From assembly GCA_977006965.1 (NCBI GenBank), contig OZ345353.1, positions 2,976,001 through 3,040,000 on the forward strand: a stretch of 64,000 nt of DNA, in the 5' to 3' direction. Each line of letters begins with the position of its first letter. The stretch's first letter is position 1. This DNA is from Phymatolithon calcareum (Eukaryota > Rhodophyta > Florideophyceae > Hapalidiales). This document shows positions 13,070 through 22,889 of the stretch, piece after piece. Both the position numbers and the translations under genes were made by a program. The notes beneath the pieces are model-generated. The model saw only the letters and a program-made list of their open reading frames with translations. It was not told the origin of the DNA and searched no databases.

Positions 13070-13165
13070 ATGGCTGGGTCTTCTGAGGAAACCCCAAATG
13101 ATGTCATCAAGACCTTCCAGATACTGGATAACGTTGCTGCCATTTTGACAATGGTCCTAGAAGAG
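13070..13165 (+). pseudogene. MED9 5' fragment
   Basis: The first ~31 codons match the start of the MED9-like gene at 55119 (MAGSSEE...NDVIKTFQILDN). The similarity stops abruptly at about 13165, where the sequence changes within a few bases to the minus-strand Tc-toxin-like fragment. It has lost the conserved Med9 helix pair and must be non-functional. Confidence 0.9.
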
Positions 13166-13173
13166 GCTGACCC

Positions 13174-13795
13174 ACATGATCGTCGGTGTACTCCATGCGT
13201 TGCAGGTTGTAAACACTGGGAGTGCAAAGATAAAGGTTGGGGTTTATCTTGAAAAGGGGTGATCTCTGTGTGATGAGATGCCTCCATCTAAGATGCGATC
13301 TGGATCTCCTCTTAAATAGGGCGTGGCGAGCAATTGCTACCGACCCTAGACTAGTTGTCTGCGATAAATCTACTGTTTCTTCTTGGAAGGGTCATTCACC
13401 ATACTGCATGTGAAGGGTCACTCACCATACTGCGTGTTAAGCGTCATTCACCATACTGCAACATTGCGTGTCTACAAGGTCAAGCATCATACTTTGTCCC
13501 GCCAACAATCCATAGTAGGTATGTTCAAACGATGTGTGGCGTTTGTGTCGCCGATTGTGTCTTTCAATCTGTGCTCGATAAGGCGGCAGAAGCGGAGCGA
13601 CACGTCGAAAGCAGCAGTATACAGCGAGTTTATACGACCTAGGTAGCAATTGAAAAGTCGGCGTTTGTACTTGGTTTTCGCTGGTACTTGAGTATCGCCT
13701 TGCGTTGCTTCGATTGCTCTTGTAGCACGTCGAGAAGGCCCTTATCTTGGTCGACCTCTTCCTCTTGCCTTCGCTTCAAACTGCCGCGAAGAATG
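13174..13795 (-). pseudogene. Fragment of a second Tc-toxin A gene, split by a solo LTR
   Basis: Sequence at 13174-13207 and 13477-13795 aligns with 14877-15225 of the large Tc-A gene, same strand. It covers part of the C-terminal helical and TcB-binding region, including a recognisable YYGLLAGQSMMLDL stretch. It carries many substitutions and indels and has neither start nor end, so it is a dead relic. It is interrupted by a 269-bp solo LTR. Because it is joined to a MED9 fragment, Tc-type sequence clearly shares a chromosome with typical eukaryotic genes. Confidence 0.85.
13208..13476 (-). mobile_element. Solo LTR, same family as the 30.6-32.2 kb element, 4-bp TSD AGGT
   Basis: On the minus strand it begins TGTAGACACGC and ends GTTTACA; in plus orientation it runs TGTAAACACTGG to GTGTCTACA. 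It aligns along its length with the 265-bp LTRs at 30593-30857 and 31924-32188, with more substitutions. It is flanked by AGGT at 13204-13207 and 13477-13480. Between 13391 and 13468 it has three copies of a 26-bp tandem unit containing CATTCACCATACTGC, absent from the younger LTRs. Removing the LTR and one AGGT restores alignment of the Tc fragment. Confidence 0.88.
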
Positions 13796-14348
13796 CCAAC
13801 ATGCCCATTGTAACTAAAGTACCAGTTACAAAACGAATGCTATTGTAACTTTACCTGTCGTGTGCCCGTTCTGACATCAATAAAAACATTTCAAACTGTA
13901 AGATTTGTACGGCGCACTAAACGGCAGAACAAATCAGTCCCAAACAGCAAAAGGAAAGCGACCGACGGGCCGTGACTTCTCCTCGCTTGCTTGTGCGTGG
14001 TATCGCACCGGCAGCACCCGCACTCAACGGAGTGTGGCGCACTCGACTTGCGCTTAACCTCCCGACGCGAACTCGGGTTTCTTTGCCTCCTTCAAGAGAA
14101 CTAACTGCACAAAGGTTTCAAAGCGTGAGTTTACTTTTCTCAGTGTTGTGTGTTCTTGTTGTTCAAGCGAAATTTTTTCCCCCGGCGCAGCACGCGCCAA
14201 AATACTAAATCTCCTGCCACGCGAATAATCTAAACAATTGCACCAGGCGATTCACAATTGCGGTGCAACAGTTTGAACAGTTATCCCGCCACTCAAGTCG
14301 CACCACATTACCAGAAGCGAACAAACTAAAATTGTATCATCAAAACAC
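13796..14348. other. Intergenic, no gene recognised
   Basis: Between the Tc fragment and the stop codon of the large Tc-A gene. Short overlapping frames only. It should contain the 3' untranslated region and polyadenylation region of the minus-strand Tc-A gene, but I see no clear signal beyond A/T-rich patches. Confidence 0.4.
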
Positions 14349-17300
14349 TTACGACCGGGAAGTGTATGTCACGTGGAGCACCACATCTTGCAGCAATTCA
14401 AGTACCACCTGGTCGTCAAATTTGGGGCGCTTATTTTTGATGGCCTCAACCGCAGAGGGGAAAACCAACGCCCAAGTAGATTGCAACCCGCATCGCTCGA
14501 ACGGTTTCAAGACACCGTTATCGGTGCTCATAGTCTCAGTGTCGGTGTGTGCGCCTTGAAGCGCAATCTTCTGTCGCTGGTACACCGTCCGCGACGTGCG
14601 CTGCACCGATCTGTGCCTGTCGTGAAAAATTCGATGACTCACCAGCGTCAACTTGGCCCTGACCGGCACATCGCAATCGTCCAGTCCTTTCAGTTGCACT
14701 CGCACATTCTTGATGCGTCTATTGTACTCGTCCGGCGCCAACTTGTCGACGTATTTGTCGCTAATCGTGAACATTGTGCGACCCGTCGCCTTGAGTGCGC
14801 TCATTTGAAGGGCGCTGCTTTGCGCGAGCGAAAGCGAAGTGGCGGCTGTACTCGTATTCGCCGAAGCGCGCTGTCCAACATGAAGGTGTGCGTACTCCAT
14901 ACGTTGCAGGTCTAGCATCAGACTTTGTCCCGCCAACAATCCGTAGTAGGTGTGCTCAAACGATGGGTTGACGTATGTTGCGGTTTGATCTCCGATTTCG
15001 TCTTTCAGTTTTTGCTCGACAAGTCGACAGAAGCGGAGCGACACGTCAAATGCTTGGCTGTACAACGAGTTGATACGAGCGACGTACCAATTGAAGAAGT
15101 CAGCGTTGGTACTTCTTTTTCGCTGATAGTTGAGCATCGCCTTGCGCTGCTTGGACTGCTCACGGAGCACGGTGAGAGTGCCCGTCTCTTCCTCAATCTC
15201 CTGCTCGATTCGACCGAGATCGGCGTCGATACTCTTGACACGCCACTCTGCCGCTTTGAATTCCATCTCGTACTCGAGTTGCGTTCTAAACAAATCACCG
15301 AGAGCAAACTTGGCATCGGCAGTAATACATGCGATATCAGCGGCCTCATCAATTGCGTTCATTACAGCTTCGACGCTTCCTTCAGGTCTCACCCCGCCGA
15401 TGGCAAGACCATAGATATTTGGAATATTCTTCATAACGCCGCGGATAGCACCTAAGGCCGCCGACCCTCCCTTCAAACCGATCGCCCCGTGCAATGCAAC
15501 GAATCCTTCGTCATCCCAATCATTGATAGTCCCACCCGACAAGTCCTCGTAGTATTGTCGGTACTCGTCCGCTTCATCCCTGTCCCTCTCCAACACGATC
15601 TTCTCCAGGTCCAACAACTTGAGCACCGATATCTGCCCACCAACCTCGTAATTTTCCGCCATATAATAGTCCAATGTCGCCTGCAGCTCGTCCACATGCT
15701 GCTCATCGCGCCGACGTAGCGCGTCCGACAACCGGTCGCCCATGGCTATCAGGCTCTGCACCGCGCTTTTGGCGCGCGCCAGCACGTTGTCAAAGTTGAG
15801 ACTCAAAACTATGCTCGACGATGCGCCGCCCGCCAACGAAGGAAGCGATGACAGCAACGCCACCGACGACGTTACGCGTGACGCCTCCGGTGCGATGAGC
15901 GGTATATTCAGCGCCTCACCACTTATCGAAAGCCAATGCCGCAGGTTGTACAATCGGCTTCGTACCTTTGTGTACAAATCGCGCACGACGCCATTGAGAG
16001 GATACCGAAATGGGCTCGTGTTCGCCGACGCCGCGCTTGACAAACTTATATCGGTCCACTTGGAACGTGTTGATGTTGTGAGCAACTCGTCGGCTTCACT
16101 GAGAAACAGCGACTCGGCTGTAGCATAAATCGACTTGGCCAAACGCAACGACTCGGTCGTTTCCAGTCGATACTTGCTGTCGCCCTGTTCGATGAGCGTC
16201 TCCAAGTAGAAGCGCACGGTGGCCAGTCTGTATTCGGTTGGACTGGCGCGCGACAATTTGTCCGGATCATTCCCTTCCGTGAACGATAGTTCCGCATTGC
16301 GCAGCGGTAACACCATCCACTCGTTATTGGTACCTTCCGTCTGATTGGATGGGTTGTACACGAGGCGCAACCACGAACGCGCTTCATCGTAATTTCCCGC
16401 CTGGCGGTACTTGGACGCGATAAGCATGGGGATGTAGTAGAACAATTCCCAAGCGTAGATGCCAAACGGACCATAAAAGTCGAGTGTGGTTCCCGGTTTC
16501 GGGGTTTTAAACTTTTCGCCGTACTCGTTCTCGACGACATTTAGGAAATTTTGGACGCCAGTTTCAGTTTCTTCTTGATTTGCAATGGTGAACACGTCGA
16601 CATAATTGGCACTGTTGCCAGCGGCGGTGACCACAGCAGCGATGGCGGTCGAGTACAAACTGACGAGCATGTAGCAATCGGAAGTCTTGGCAAGGCCAAA
16701 GCGATTGTCGTTGGCGAGAACGAAGCGCTGTAATTTGTCCGAATCGCGGTAGTACAGCCAACTTTCGTAAGGCGGAGCGCCGACATCAAAGCCGTACGAG
16801 AAGGACGCGGTAAGGGTGATGGGAGTGGCCTCCGCAGCGTCGGCAAACGCATATTTGTGGCTGGTAATTTTGGTCTTGTCGTCCGTCGATTCGGTATGTA
16901 CGAGTTTCTCAACGTTGACCTCAATATCAAAAGTGATAGCGCCGTTGTTGGTAGCGCCCAGGTCCAACACATCGTCTCCAATGGCGGCGGCGTCGGTAGT
17001 GTCGAGAGAAAAGACGCGATCGAGTAGAAAGTTTTCGTTTTCATAGTACGTAGTGTACGCAGCGTCCGCATCGAACAATTTGTGAGTCTTATCCATGTTC
17101 ATTTGGGATCCACCTTCCCCATTAACGTAGCGGTTGACCTTGACGGAACGAACGGCCAACAAATTGTCCTTATCAGTGCCGTCGTTCAACTTAGCGGTGA
17201 CATCGCCAAAAGTGAACTCGTACTTCAACTTGCGGTGAGTGCTCGATCCTCCCGCAGCGTTATCCACGGCGTTAACGCTCGTTTGAAAAGACACTTCGAG

Positions 17301-20300
17301 TGTATTGTTGCTGTCGGCATCAACAAAAGTGTGGTTAAATACCAGTTGACGATTCGGCTCTTCAATCTCGTACTTGACCTTGTCCGCTGAATCGTCAACG
17401 TACGCTCCGGTGGCGGTGCCAGACTGTGGCACGCTCGAGTAGCCATTGAGCGTTGGCGTGGCCCTAAATCGAGCAGTCACCAGGTCCACACGAAGTCCCG
17501 AATCCGATGCCGAGCCTGTCAACGTCCATTTAAACTGCGTTGTCACCGTTTTATATAAGCGTTCCTGTTCAGTATAGTACTCCACCTTTGGCATCGAAAA
17601 GTAGCGCACCACTCGTTGCGACTCCGTGCCTGTCGCCTCGGCTAAATATGGCAGTAGCGCATCCGGTAGGCGGACCACATCGTCCTCGTCGGTGCTTTTG
17701 GTCTTTCCGTACGCGTTTATAGCCAACGCGCCATCCACTTGTTCCAGGTACGGTTCTCCAGATCCTCCAAATAGGCGACCTATTCTTTGCAGAAATGTCG
17801 CGTTGATGGGCACATTCCACGGCTGCGTAAAGGTGCCGTCCAAGTTTCTCCGCGCCGCTTTCGGTCTCAAGTAAACCTTCTTCGTTTCCCCCACCATAAC
17901 TTCTTCCAACTCGAACCACATCAAGTATAGACGTCCGTTAAGAAACGCCGGCGACATATCGAAGTGATCATTCGACGATATCGACACGTCCACCGATTGC
18001 CAATCCGTCCACGCCATCGACTTGGCTGCCGCGTTTGGGTCCTGGTCCAACATATCTCGATCGATTTTTAGCGTACGGTACATGTAGGAATTGTTCTCCC
18101 ACTCCACTAGCGCCGTAAAGTGGTACGTGTACACTCGATCCTCATTGCCTTCCTCGCCCGACGCAGAATAAAAGTATCCCGTCGCCTTGAGTCCTGACAA
18201 TCGCTCCACCGACTTCCAATACGTGTACAACGCTTGCTCCACAACCGACTCATTGATCTGCGTCGACACAGACGACTCCAACGTTTTGAAGATCTCCGTT
18301 TTATCTTGTCGCAACTCGGGCTCGACATAGTTGCACGGGAATAACGTCAACTTTTTCGCCGCTTCCCACACTCGGTACTCTTTCATTGTCGTCCATTGCG
18401 TGCGCGATGTTTCGAAATCAAACGCTTTCACATCTTCCGCGCTCATGCTTTCCGCGATTCGGTTCACGTACAACTGAACCGCTCCGATGTTCTCCAGTAG
18501 TTCCGTGGTCGGCACCTTGCTCGACACGTTGACGTCGAGCAGCAGATATTCGTACAGCGTCTCCTCGCTCGTCACCCAATTCTTCACTTCCTGTGGTATC
18601 GTGTCACTTGTCCGAATGTGCTCGAGGTACGTCGCCACCAATGCATCTCGTTTCTCTTCATCAACCGTTCCCTCCGTATCCGTCACATATATGCCATCCT
18701 TATACCGTTTCAGCGCCATCGATGCCGTCGCACTCGCCGACGTCCAATCCGGATTGTCTGTATTCGCCGATTCCACATATTTTAGCTGTTCAGCACTGAT
18801 TCCCATCTCTTCGCACAGTTCCAGACGACGCTTCATACGGTCAGCCTGCTCGACGGTGATTACCTTGTCGTTGACGTTTTCGACGAGATTTTTGATTTCG
18901 TCCGACCTCGTGTCTAGCAGCGCCGCCAGTACGTTGTAACTTTTCTCCACCGTAAGGTCGCCCACAGCGCTAAAATACGCATACCACAGATTGGCAGACA
19001 CTTTCGCATTGCGCATGTCCTGAAAACGCGTCAGCAAGTACACCTGGCGAAGCGACAACTTGCCGTCCGTGTCGTTCTCGTCCAGCTGATTGAAGTTGTT
19101 CACCAACCAGCGCGTTTCTGCAGACTGCATCTCCAATGCATCCACCACCGCCACGTGCCGATTCAGGTCGTGTAGAAAGTCGAGTGCGTCATTGTTCGTG
19201 GGGTCGTTGGTCATGTCCCAATTGTACAACAAGCTGATCGTCTCATAAACCGTTTTGCCCATCCACTTCAACACGTACTCAACTCCATCCGCTTCCAGGC
19301 TGTCGCCTTGACTGGCGACACTCGCCGTCAACGCGCTGTTCTGTTCGGCGAGCTTCGTTTTCAGCCGCTCCACAATTTCGTCCACTTGCGCCACGTTGGT
19401 GCTGTCGTCACTGTCGTACGCCCAGTCGGTGCTCGTGTTGGCGGAATCCGTTGCAGTCGCGAGCGCTTCTTTGACCTTGGCGTCGAGCACTGCAATGACC
19501 GCCGCCTTAATTTGCGCATCCCTCGTTGCCGCCTTTTGTTCATCATCGGTGACCGCCAACTTGACAAAGCCTTTCGAATCCAAAATGTTTTCGCGCTGCA
19601 AGCCAGCCAGCCATTCCGCTTCTTCCACAAGCACATAACGACTAAAGTCTTCTTCGAGGTAGTCGAAGTCGCTGTCGTCGTCGCCGTCGTCGCTGATGTT
19701 GCCGGCGCTGCTTACATCAACGTCGTCCCATGTCTCCAGTCCTAGATCCTTGAGCGCTTCCCCGGTCAAGATATCCCCGTCGACGTTTTTGTAAGGTTGG
19801 TACTTCCTTATCATCTTCCTATACTTTTCCTTGGCGGCGGAATACGCGTCTTTTGCCTCCTCGGCCGCGGCTTTGGCATCCTCCTCCAGCTTTTTGTTAG
19901 TATCACTGTCGTTTTCGTCGTACCTCGCAGCCGCCACAGTGGCCTCCTTTTCGGCCGCCTCATACTCGCTCTTTGTGGTGAAGTAGTTATTTCTGGCGGT
20001 GCGAAACTCAGAGTTGACCAATTTCCACTCGGTTAGCGAAAAGAAATCAGTCGACGTCACTTGGCTCGACTCGACACTTTGCTTTAGCTGTTCGACCCAG
20101 TTGATTGTGTCCTGGCTCGGCTTGGAATATGTAGCCGTCTCGTCTATGATGGTGATGACTTGAGCGACGCTAAGTTCGTAATCGCTCATCCAGTCGGCGA
20201 GCCAGACAAATCGGTCCATCGTACAGAGCACCACCTGTTGATCCTGGCTGCGACATAAATTGTTCTTCAAGCTCGTATCAAACTTTTCGTTAAGAGTTTC

Positions 20301-22085
20301 GATCAATGCCATGCCCTGAATCACACTCCACCCCAAAGTGCGGAACAACTTGATCACGCGATAGATACGACCCATCAGCTGATGGTCGAGCACACCATTC
20401 ACCATGTCGCTTGCCACCGCGTCCAACACCAAAGCCCATTCGAGCTTCGACACCTTCAGACCACGCCGCAATATACCACCCCACTTATCGGTGCCCTTAT
20501 CGAGATCCGAGAGCTTGATCCTTGTGCCAAATCCATAACGCCTCGTTTTTTCCGTCACATCTCCCGCATCGGACCCAAACAATTTCTTCATCAACGACAC
20601 CTGCTCGGTGCTGCCAACACGCGAATAGCAGTTGATATCGGCGAGCATCGCCGCAAACTCGTCCACTGTCACGTTGTACCTCGCATTCCACTCGACATAG
20701 TGTGCCAACACATTGAGCGCGGGGCCGTCGGCGAGGACATCCAAGTGATGTGACTCACCACCCGTCACGCCCGTGCCTGAGCTGTACAACGCGGTCGTCA
20801 AAAGCCAATCGAGTTCAAAGTAAGGCAACCCAATACGACGCTGCAAACGGATGCAAACGTTGAGAATTGTGTACACTTTGTCAGGCAATGACACGTCCTT
20901 GGTGCCATCGGGCGACGTGCATATGTTCTTCGTTGTGTACGTGCCGGCAGCGTTGGGATCCTCGGCCAGCTCGTCCACAAAATATCCAGCCAAGAGAAAG
21001 CGAGCATACATGTTTTTGTACTCAGCCAGCTCCTCGCCATTTTCGTCTTTCACAACAACATCGTCGCGCATCAGCTGACGATACTCGTCAAACGTGACGC
21101 CGGTGGCCGACATGAAGCGTTCCGAGTTTTGCAAAGACTCGTTCGCATCCGCAACTGCAATGCTGGAATCGAGGCCGTACCAATCGGTGTACAAAACGTC
21201 GGATGTGACCGTTTTCGTTTGGCTTAGTAGCTCGTGGTGATTCGAGTATAGACCGAGGCGATCGAGCGCGTTGGGAACGAAGTTGTACATAGTATTGCCA
21301 ACCCCGAATGCATCGGCGTCGCTACGAAGCGAGATAGCGCTGAGGCTAAGGCCGTCCATGGCGTTCAACGACTCGCGAACGATGGCGCTATCGGTGTGGA
21401 ATGGTAGCGTCATCGGATATTTGTTGGCCGCCAGATAAGCTTCCGTGCCCTTGGCATCCGCGCCCTCGGTGCCCAACAACGTGGCGAGCCGCTTGTTGAC
21501 AAGCGACAACGTTGTGACCACATCGTTGAGATGTTCGTAACTGAGCGCAAACTCGGCGAGATCAGGGCGTCGTACCTTGAGCGTGCGATAGTTGTAATAG
21601 TCAGCCTTGCCGTTGGGCCCCTCGTTGAGGTCGATCATGTTGGCTAAATTGTAAACGTCCACGAGATACGCTGCCGGCGACGTCACCGACTGGATCGACG
21701 ACTCGTCGACGTACAATTTTTCGGGATCGGTAAACTCGGCACCATGCGTAACTGCAGCGGCACCTGCCAAATTCGGTTGGGCGCTCGGCGGAGGCGCGAG
21801 CGACTTGAGAAACTTGGTGGTCGGGCTGGCGTGCATCATGTTGTACCGCGCGTTAAGTTCAATCTCGGCGGCGCGCATTTTAGCCATCCGAAAGTTGGTG
21901 CCATAGTTGTCCAACGCGTTGGCGAGCGACTCGCTGTTGCCCGCGTTGGCGATATTTTGCTTGACGAGATAACGGCGAAATTGTTCGGCCGATTGCACGC
22001 GCGCAACATCGCCAGGCGAATCGAAGCCGTAGGCACGAAACTGTGCTTTCGAGCTCTCGGTCTGCAAAGCAGCCGCGAACACCAT
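14349..22085 (-). CDS. Tc toxin complex A-subunit (TcA/TcdA)-like protein, full length, intronless
   Basis: A single uninterrupted minus-strand frame. I take the ATG at 22083-22085 as start (2578 residues); the frame extends 35 codons further up through a hexanucleotide repeat with no ATG. All TcA landmarks occur in order. First come an N-terminal helical shell with SPAAYLVDVYNLANM and RRPDLAEFALS, then ABC-toxin-N (YEYLLLDVNVSSKV, about 18560) and a neuraminidase-like region with LNGRLYLMWFELEE. These are followed by GPFGIYAWELFYYIPML, RLYNLRHWLSI, a pore region with NIPNIYGLAIGG, a coiled coil, YYGLLAGQSLMLDLQRME, and a terminal beta region ending HVTYTSRS. In bacteria TcA forms a bell-shaped pentameric pore that injects a TcC enzyme supplied with TcB. 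No TcB or TcC lies here. An acidic Ala/Glu/Lys coiled-coil insert sits at about residues 675-760. Horizontal acquisition is inferred. Confidence 0.88.
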   Translation of the reverse strand: MVFAAALQTESSKAQFRAYGFDSPGDVARVQSAEQFRRYLVKQNIANAGNSESLANALDNYGTNFRMAKMRAAEIELNARYNMMHASPTTKFLKSLAPPPSAQPNLAGAAAVTHGAEFTDPEKLYVDESSIQSVTSPAAYLVDVYNLANMIDLNEGPNGKADYYNYRTLKVRRPDLAEFALSYEHLNDVVTTLSLVNKRLATLLGTEGADAKGTEAYLAANKYPMTLPFHTDSAIVRESLNAMDGLSLSAISLRSDADAFGVGNTMYNFVPNALDRLGLYSNHHELLSQTKTVTSDVLYTDWYGLDSSIAVADANESLQNSERFMSATGVTFDEYRQLMRDDVVVKDENGEELAEYKNMYARFLLAGYFVDELAEDPNAAGTYTTKNICTSPDGTKDVSLPDKVYTILNVCIRLQRRIGLPYFELDWLLTTALYSSGTGVTGGESHHLDVLADGPALNVLAHYVEWNARYNVTVDEFAAMLADINCYSRVGSTEQVSLMKKLFGSDAGDVTEKTRRYGFGTRIKLSDLDKGTDKWGGILRRGLKVSKLEWALVLDAVASDMVNGVLDHQLMGRIYRVIKLFRTLGWSVIQGMALIETLNEKFDTSLKNNLCRSQDQQVVLCTMDRFVWLADWMSDYELSVAQVITIIDETATYSKPSQDTINWVEQLKQSVESSQVTSTDFFSLTEWKLVNSEFRTARNNYFTTKSEYEAAEKEATVAAARYDENDSDTNKKLEEDAKAAAEEAKDAYSAAKEKYRKMIRKYQPYKNVDGDILTGEALKDLGLETWDDVDVSSAGNISDDGDDDSDFDYLEEDFSRYVLVEEAEWLAGLQRENILDSKGFVKLAVTDDEQKAATRDAQIKAAVIAVLDAKVKEALATATDSANTSTDWAYDSDDSTNVAQVDEIVERLKTKLAEQNSALTASVASQGDSLEADGVEYVLKWMGKTVYETISLLYNWDMTNDPTNNDALDFLHDLNRHVAVVDALEMQSAETRWLVNNFNQLDENDTDGKLSLRQVYLLTRFQDMRNAKVSANLWYAYFSAVGDLTVEKSYNVLAALLDTRSDEIKNLVENVNDKVITVEQADRMKRRLELCEEMGISAEQLKYVESANTDNPDWTSASATASMALKRYKDGIYVTDTEGTVDEEKRDALVATYLEHIRTSDTIPQEVKNWVTSEETLYEYLLLDVNVSSKVPTTELLENIGAVQLYVNRIAESMSAEDVKAFDFETSRTQWTTMKEYRVWEAAKKLTLFPCNYVEPELRQDKTEIFKTLESSVSTQINESVVEQALYTYWKSVERLSGLKATGYFYSASGEEGNEDRVYTYHFTALVEWENNSYMYRTLKIDRDMLDQDPNAAAKSMAWTDWQSVDVSISSNDHFDMSPAFLNGRLYLMWFELEEVMVGETKKVYLRPKAARRNLDGTFTQPWNVPINATFLQRIGRLFGGSGEPYLEQVDGALAINAYGKTKSTDEDDVVRLPDALLPYLAEATGTESQRVVRYFSMPKVEYYTEQERLYKTVTTQFKWTLTGSASDSGLRVDLVTARFRATPTLNGYSSVPQSGTATGAYVDDSADKVKYEIEEPNRQLVFNHTFVDADSNNTLEVSFQTSVNAVDNAAGGSSTHRKLKYEFTFGDVTAKLNDGTDKDNLLAVRSVKVNRYVNGEGGSQMNMDKTHKLFDADAAYTTYYENENFLLDRVFSLDTTDAAAIGDDVLDLGATNNGAITFDIEVNVEKLVHTESTDDKTKITSHKYAFADAAEATPITLTASFSYGFDVGAPPYESWLYYRDSDKLQRFVLANDNRFGLAKTSDCYMLVSLYSTAIAAVVTAAGNSANYVDVFTIANQEETETGVQNFLNVVENEYGEKFKTPKPGTTLDFYGPFGIYAWELFYYIPMLIASKYRQAGNYDEARSWLRLVYNPSNQTEGTNNEWMVLPLRNAELSFTEGNDPDKLSRASPTEYRLATVRFYLETLIEQGDSKYRLETTESLRLAKSIYATAESLFLSEADELLTTSTRSKWTDISLSSAASANTSPFRYPLNGVVRDLYTKVRSRLYNLRHWLSISGEALNIPLIAPEASRVTSSVALLSSLPSLAGGASSSIVLSLNFDNVLARAKSAVQSLIAMGDRLSDALRRRDEQHVDELQATLDYYMAENYEVGGQISVLKLLDLEKIVLERDRDEADEYRQYYEDLSGGTINDWDDEGFVALHGAIGLKGGSAALGAIRGVMKNIPNIYGLAIGGVRPEGSVEAVMNAIDEAADIACITADAKFALGDLFRTQLEYEMEFKAAEWRVKSIDADLGRIEQEIEEETGTLTVLREQSKQRKAMLNYQRKRSTNADFFNWYVARINSLYSQAFDVSLRFCRLVEQKLKDEIGDQTATYVNPSFEHTYYGLLAGQSLMLDLQRMEYAHLHVGQRASANTSTAATSLSLAQSSALQMSALKATGRTMFTISDKYVDKLAPDEYNRRIKNVRVQLKGLDDCDVPVRAKLTLVSHRIFHDRHRSVQRTSRTVYQRQKIALQGAHTDTETMSTDNGVLKPFERCGLQSTWALVFPSAVEAIKNKRPKFDDQVVLELLQDVVLHVTYTSRS

Positions 22086-22139
22086 AGCGGACGCGATGCA
22101 GTTGGAGAACGAACGTGGTGGTGGTCTCCCCGCAGTGTA

Positions 22140-22185
22140 GCGCAAGCAGCACAAGCAAAAGCACAAGCACAAGTGCAAGCGCGAG
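22140..22185. repeat. Short AGCACA/AAGCAC hexanucleotide repeat
   Basis: Tandem variants of CACAAG/CAAAAG lie just upstream of the chosen TcA start. On the minus strand they would read Leu-Cys-Leu-Cys, which could be mistaken for a signal peptide. Confidence 0.7.
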
Positions 22186-22889
22186 AGCAAACGCAGATCA
22201 AGGCGGGTGGGAGGGCGCCATTTGTATGTTTAAACGATTTCACATATGTGCCACAGTGCCACCCACCTGATCGGGCTATTGCGTTATCGACAACGGCAAC
22301 ATCGTAACAAACAAGTACAGTAAAGTGCTCAAAATACGATAATACACTCGAAATTTTTTCTCGGAGGTTGCGGTAAACACCCAATTAATTTTGTGCGTTT
22401 TGACATAAAAAATATTTTTGCATTGTAACACTGTTCAACATTTGCCACTACCAGGGGAAGGTTATCACTCCCCTGCCACTACATATATGTATGCATTAAA
22501 TGGAAGGCACGACATCGTACTGTACCAGAAAGATGCATTAATTTGAAAGAACATATATTTGTCAGGAGCAATTGTGGCTGAAAAGCCTTAAATGAATTGA
22601 AGGGACAAATGCCTCCGGTTTGGACGTGTGTGCGTGTTCTACCAACTCAGGAACAGAAGGCCTAGAAGAGGAAACGAGAGAATCGGGATGACCGGCGCGA
22701 GAATGCGCGCGGGATTGCATCAGCCTGCGAGTGACACCAAATCGGGGTTCACTTTGGTTAGAGCTGGTTTCGGATGACACGCGATGTGCAGCGCGTAACA
22801 GCAATGCACAAGCTAATTTCAGGCATAGATACTGTACAGTACGATAGCGTTGCCGTATTCGCCTAATCTGGGCTGGAAAGTGTGTTTGT
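22186..22889. other. Intergenic: upstream region of TcA gene and start of a duplicated segment
   Basis: No gene recognised. It must contain the promoter of the minus-strand TcA-like gene if that gene is expressed, but I see no confident TATA box. From about 22801 the sequence recurs at 25168 (see the duplicated segment). Confidence 0.4.

Larger units (their letters stand above)
10866..13165 (+). repeat. Decayed direct segmental duplication of the VMA2-CWC25-MED9 interval
   Basis: From about 10866 (GACACAGGGGGCC) to about 13165 the sequence follows 53117-55214 in the same orientation and gene order, with substitutions, small indels and a longer insertion near 12570-13000. The copy starts inside the VMA2 coding sequence and ends inside MED9, so it is a blunt genomic fragment and not a retrocopy; it keeps intergenic DNA. 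Every gene piece in it is broken, while the 53-55 kb version is intact. The left end lies about 100 bp beyond the hAT element and the right end joins Tc-toxin-like DNA. Confidence 0.9.

Noticed and set aside
14349-22190. Bacterial contamination as the source of the Tc-A gene
   Set aside because: A second Tc fragment is joined to a MED9 fragment and carries a solo LTR of the same family as a local young retrotransposon. No bacterial operon partners or ribosome-binding context are seen. Not excluded formally; read depth would settle it.
22086-22190. Upstream Leu/Cys-rich extension of Tc-A as a signal peptide
   Set aside because: It has no ATG and comes from a hexanucleotide repeat.
14373-22384. 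Numerous ORFs of 60-190 codons antisense to Tc-A
   Set aside because: Shadows of a long, fairly GC-rich coding frame; none has its own motif.
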